5,676 nt of DNA from Pseudomonadota bacterium (GTDB lineage: Bacteria; Pseudomonadota; Gammaproteobacteria; Burkholderiales; Burkholderiaceae_B): positions 1 through 5,676 of the forward strand of contig JAEYVD010000482.1 of assembly GCA_023432075.1 (NCBI GenBank), in the 5' to 3' direction. Position 1 is the stretch's first letter, and every line of letters begins with the position of its first letter. Under the pieces are notes generated by a model, which saw nothing but the letters and a program-made list of their open reading frames with translations, ran no database searches and was not told where the DNA came from. The translations under genes were made by a program, and so were the position numbers. Positions 5,609 through 5,676 of the stretch are shown one piece after another.

Positions 5609-5676
5609 ATGGAATCGAAGGTCAGTCGCAGATTGCAGCAAGCCACCGCGCAGGAAGTCTGCGACCACATATATCT
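5609..5676 (+). CDS. 5' end of an unidentified gene, probable LysR target (cut by window edge)
   Basis: ATG at 5609-5611 follows GGA at 5601-5603 (AGGAAG, 5 nt gap) and a second AGGAG at 5594-5598, a good ribosome binding site. Twenty-two codons are visible, starting MESKVSRRLQQATAQEVCDH. That is too little to name the product. It has no signal peptide. It has its own promoter and is divergent from the LysR gene, so it is probably the regulated metabolic gene or the first gene of an operon. The full downstream sequence would be needed to identify it. Confidence 0.6.
   Translation, partial: MESKVSRRLQQATAQEVCDHIY

Overview
The window is about 60% GC. Its gene content (a chromosomal-type class D beta-lactamase, a LysR regulator and scattered orphan genes) suggests a betaproteobacterium, most plausibly an Alcaligenaceae or Burkholderiales member such as Bordetella or Achromobacter. 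That assignment rests on composition and overall protein character and is tentative.

Layout. Positions 1-185 (minus strand) hold an open frame that runs off the left edge, a weak candidate for the start of an unidentified gene. Next comes a hairpin at 248-281, then a minus-strand gene at 289-1599 for a phospholipase D-like (single HKD motif) protein with a long uncharacterised C-terminal part. Positions 1600-2029 are a 430-bp stretch with no convincing gene but with a 9-bp-stem inverted repeat and a perfect 14-bp palindrome. A blaOXA gene (class D serine beta-lactamase with signal peptide, minus strand) lies at 2030-2875. It is divergent, across 101 bp, from a 533-aa unknown protein at 2977-4578 (plus strand). 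That protein looks like a short N-terminal winged-helix-like segment followed by a long alpha-helical, TPR-like part. Converging on it with a 15-bp gap is a LysR-family regulator at 4594-5460 (minus strand). The LysR gene is in turn divergent from a gene that starts at 5609 and is cut by the right edge.

How the genes may work together. Two divergent promoter regions dominate. The 5461-5608 region is a classic LysR arrangement: a recognisable plus-strand sigma70-type promoter with a small inverted repeat over its -35 box, so the LysR protein probably controls the truncated gene at 5609. The 2876-2976 region separates blaOXA from the unknown 533-aa gene. It has a fair blaOXA promoter and an 8-bp direct repeat at 11-bp spacing near the predicted transcription start. 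This makes the 533-aa protein a candidate, though unproven, regulator of the beta-lactamase. The PLD-like gene does not look co-transcribed with blaOXA and may be an accessory insertion. I saw no tRNA, rRNA, CRISPR array or intact insertion sequence. The nearest thing to an undescribed system is the blaOXA/533-aa divergent pair, or the PLD-like protein with its unknown C-terminal module.
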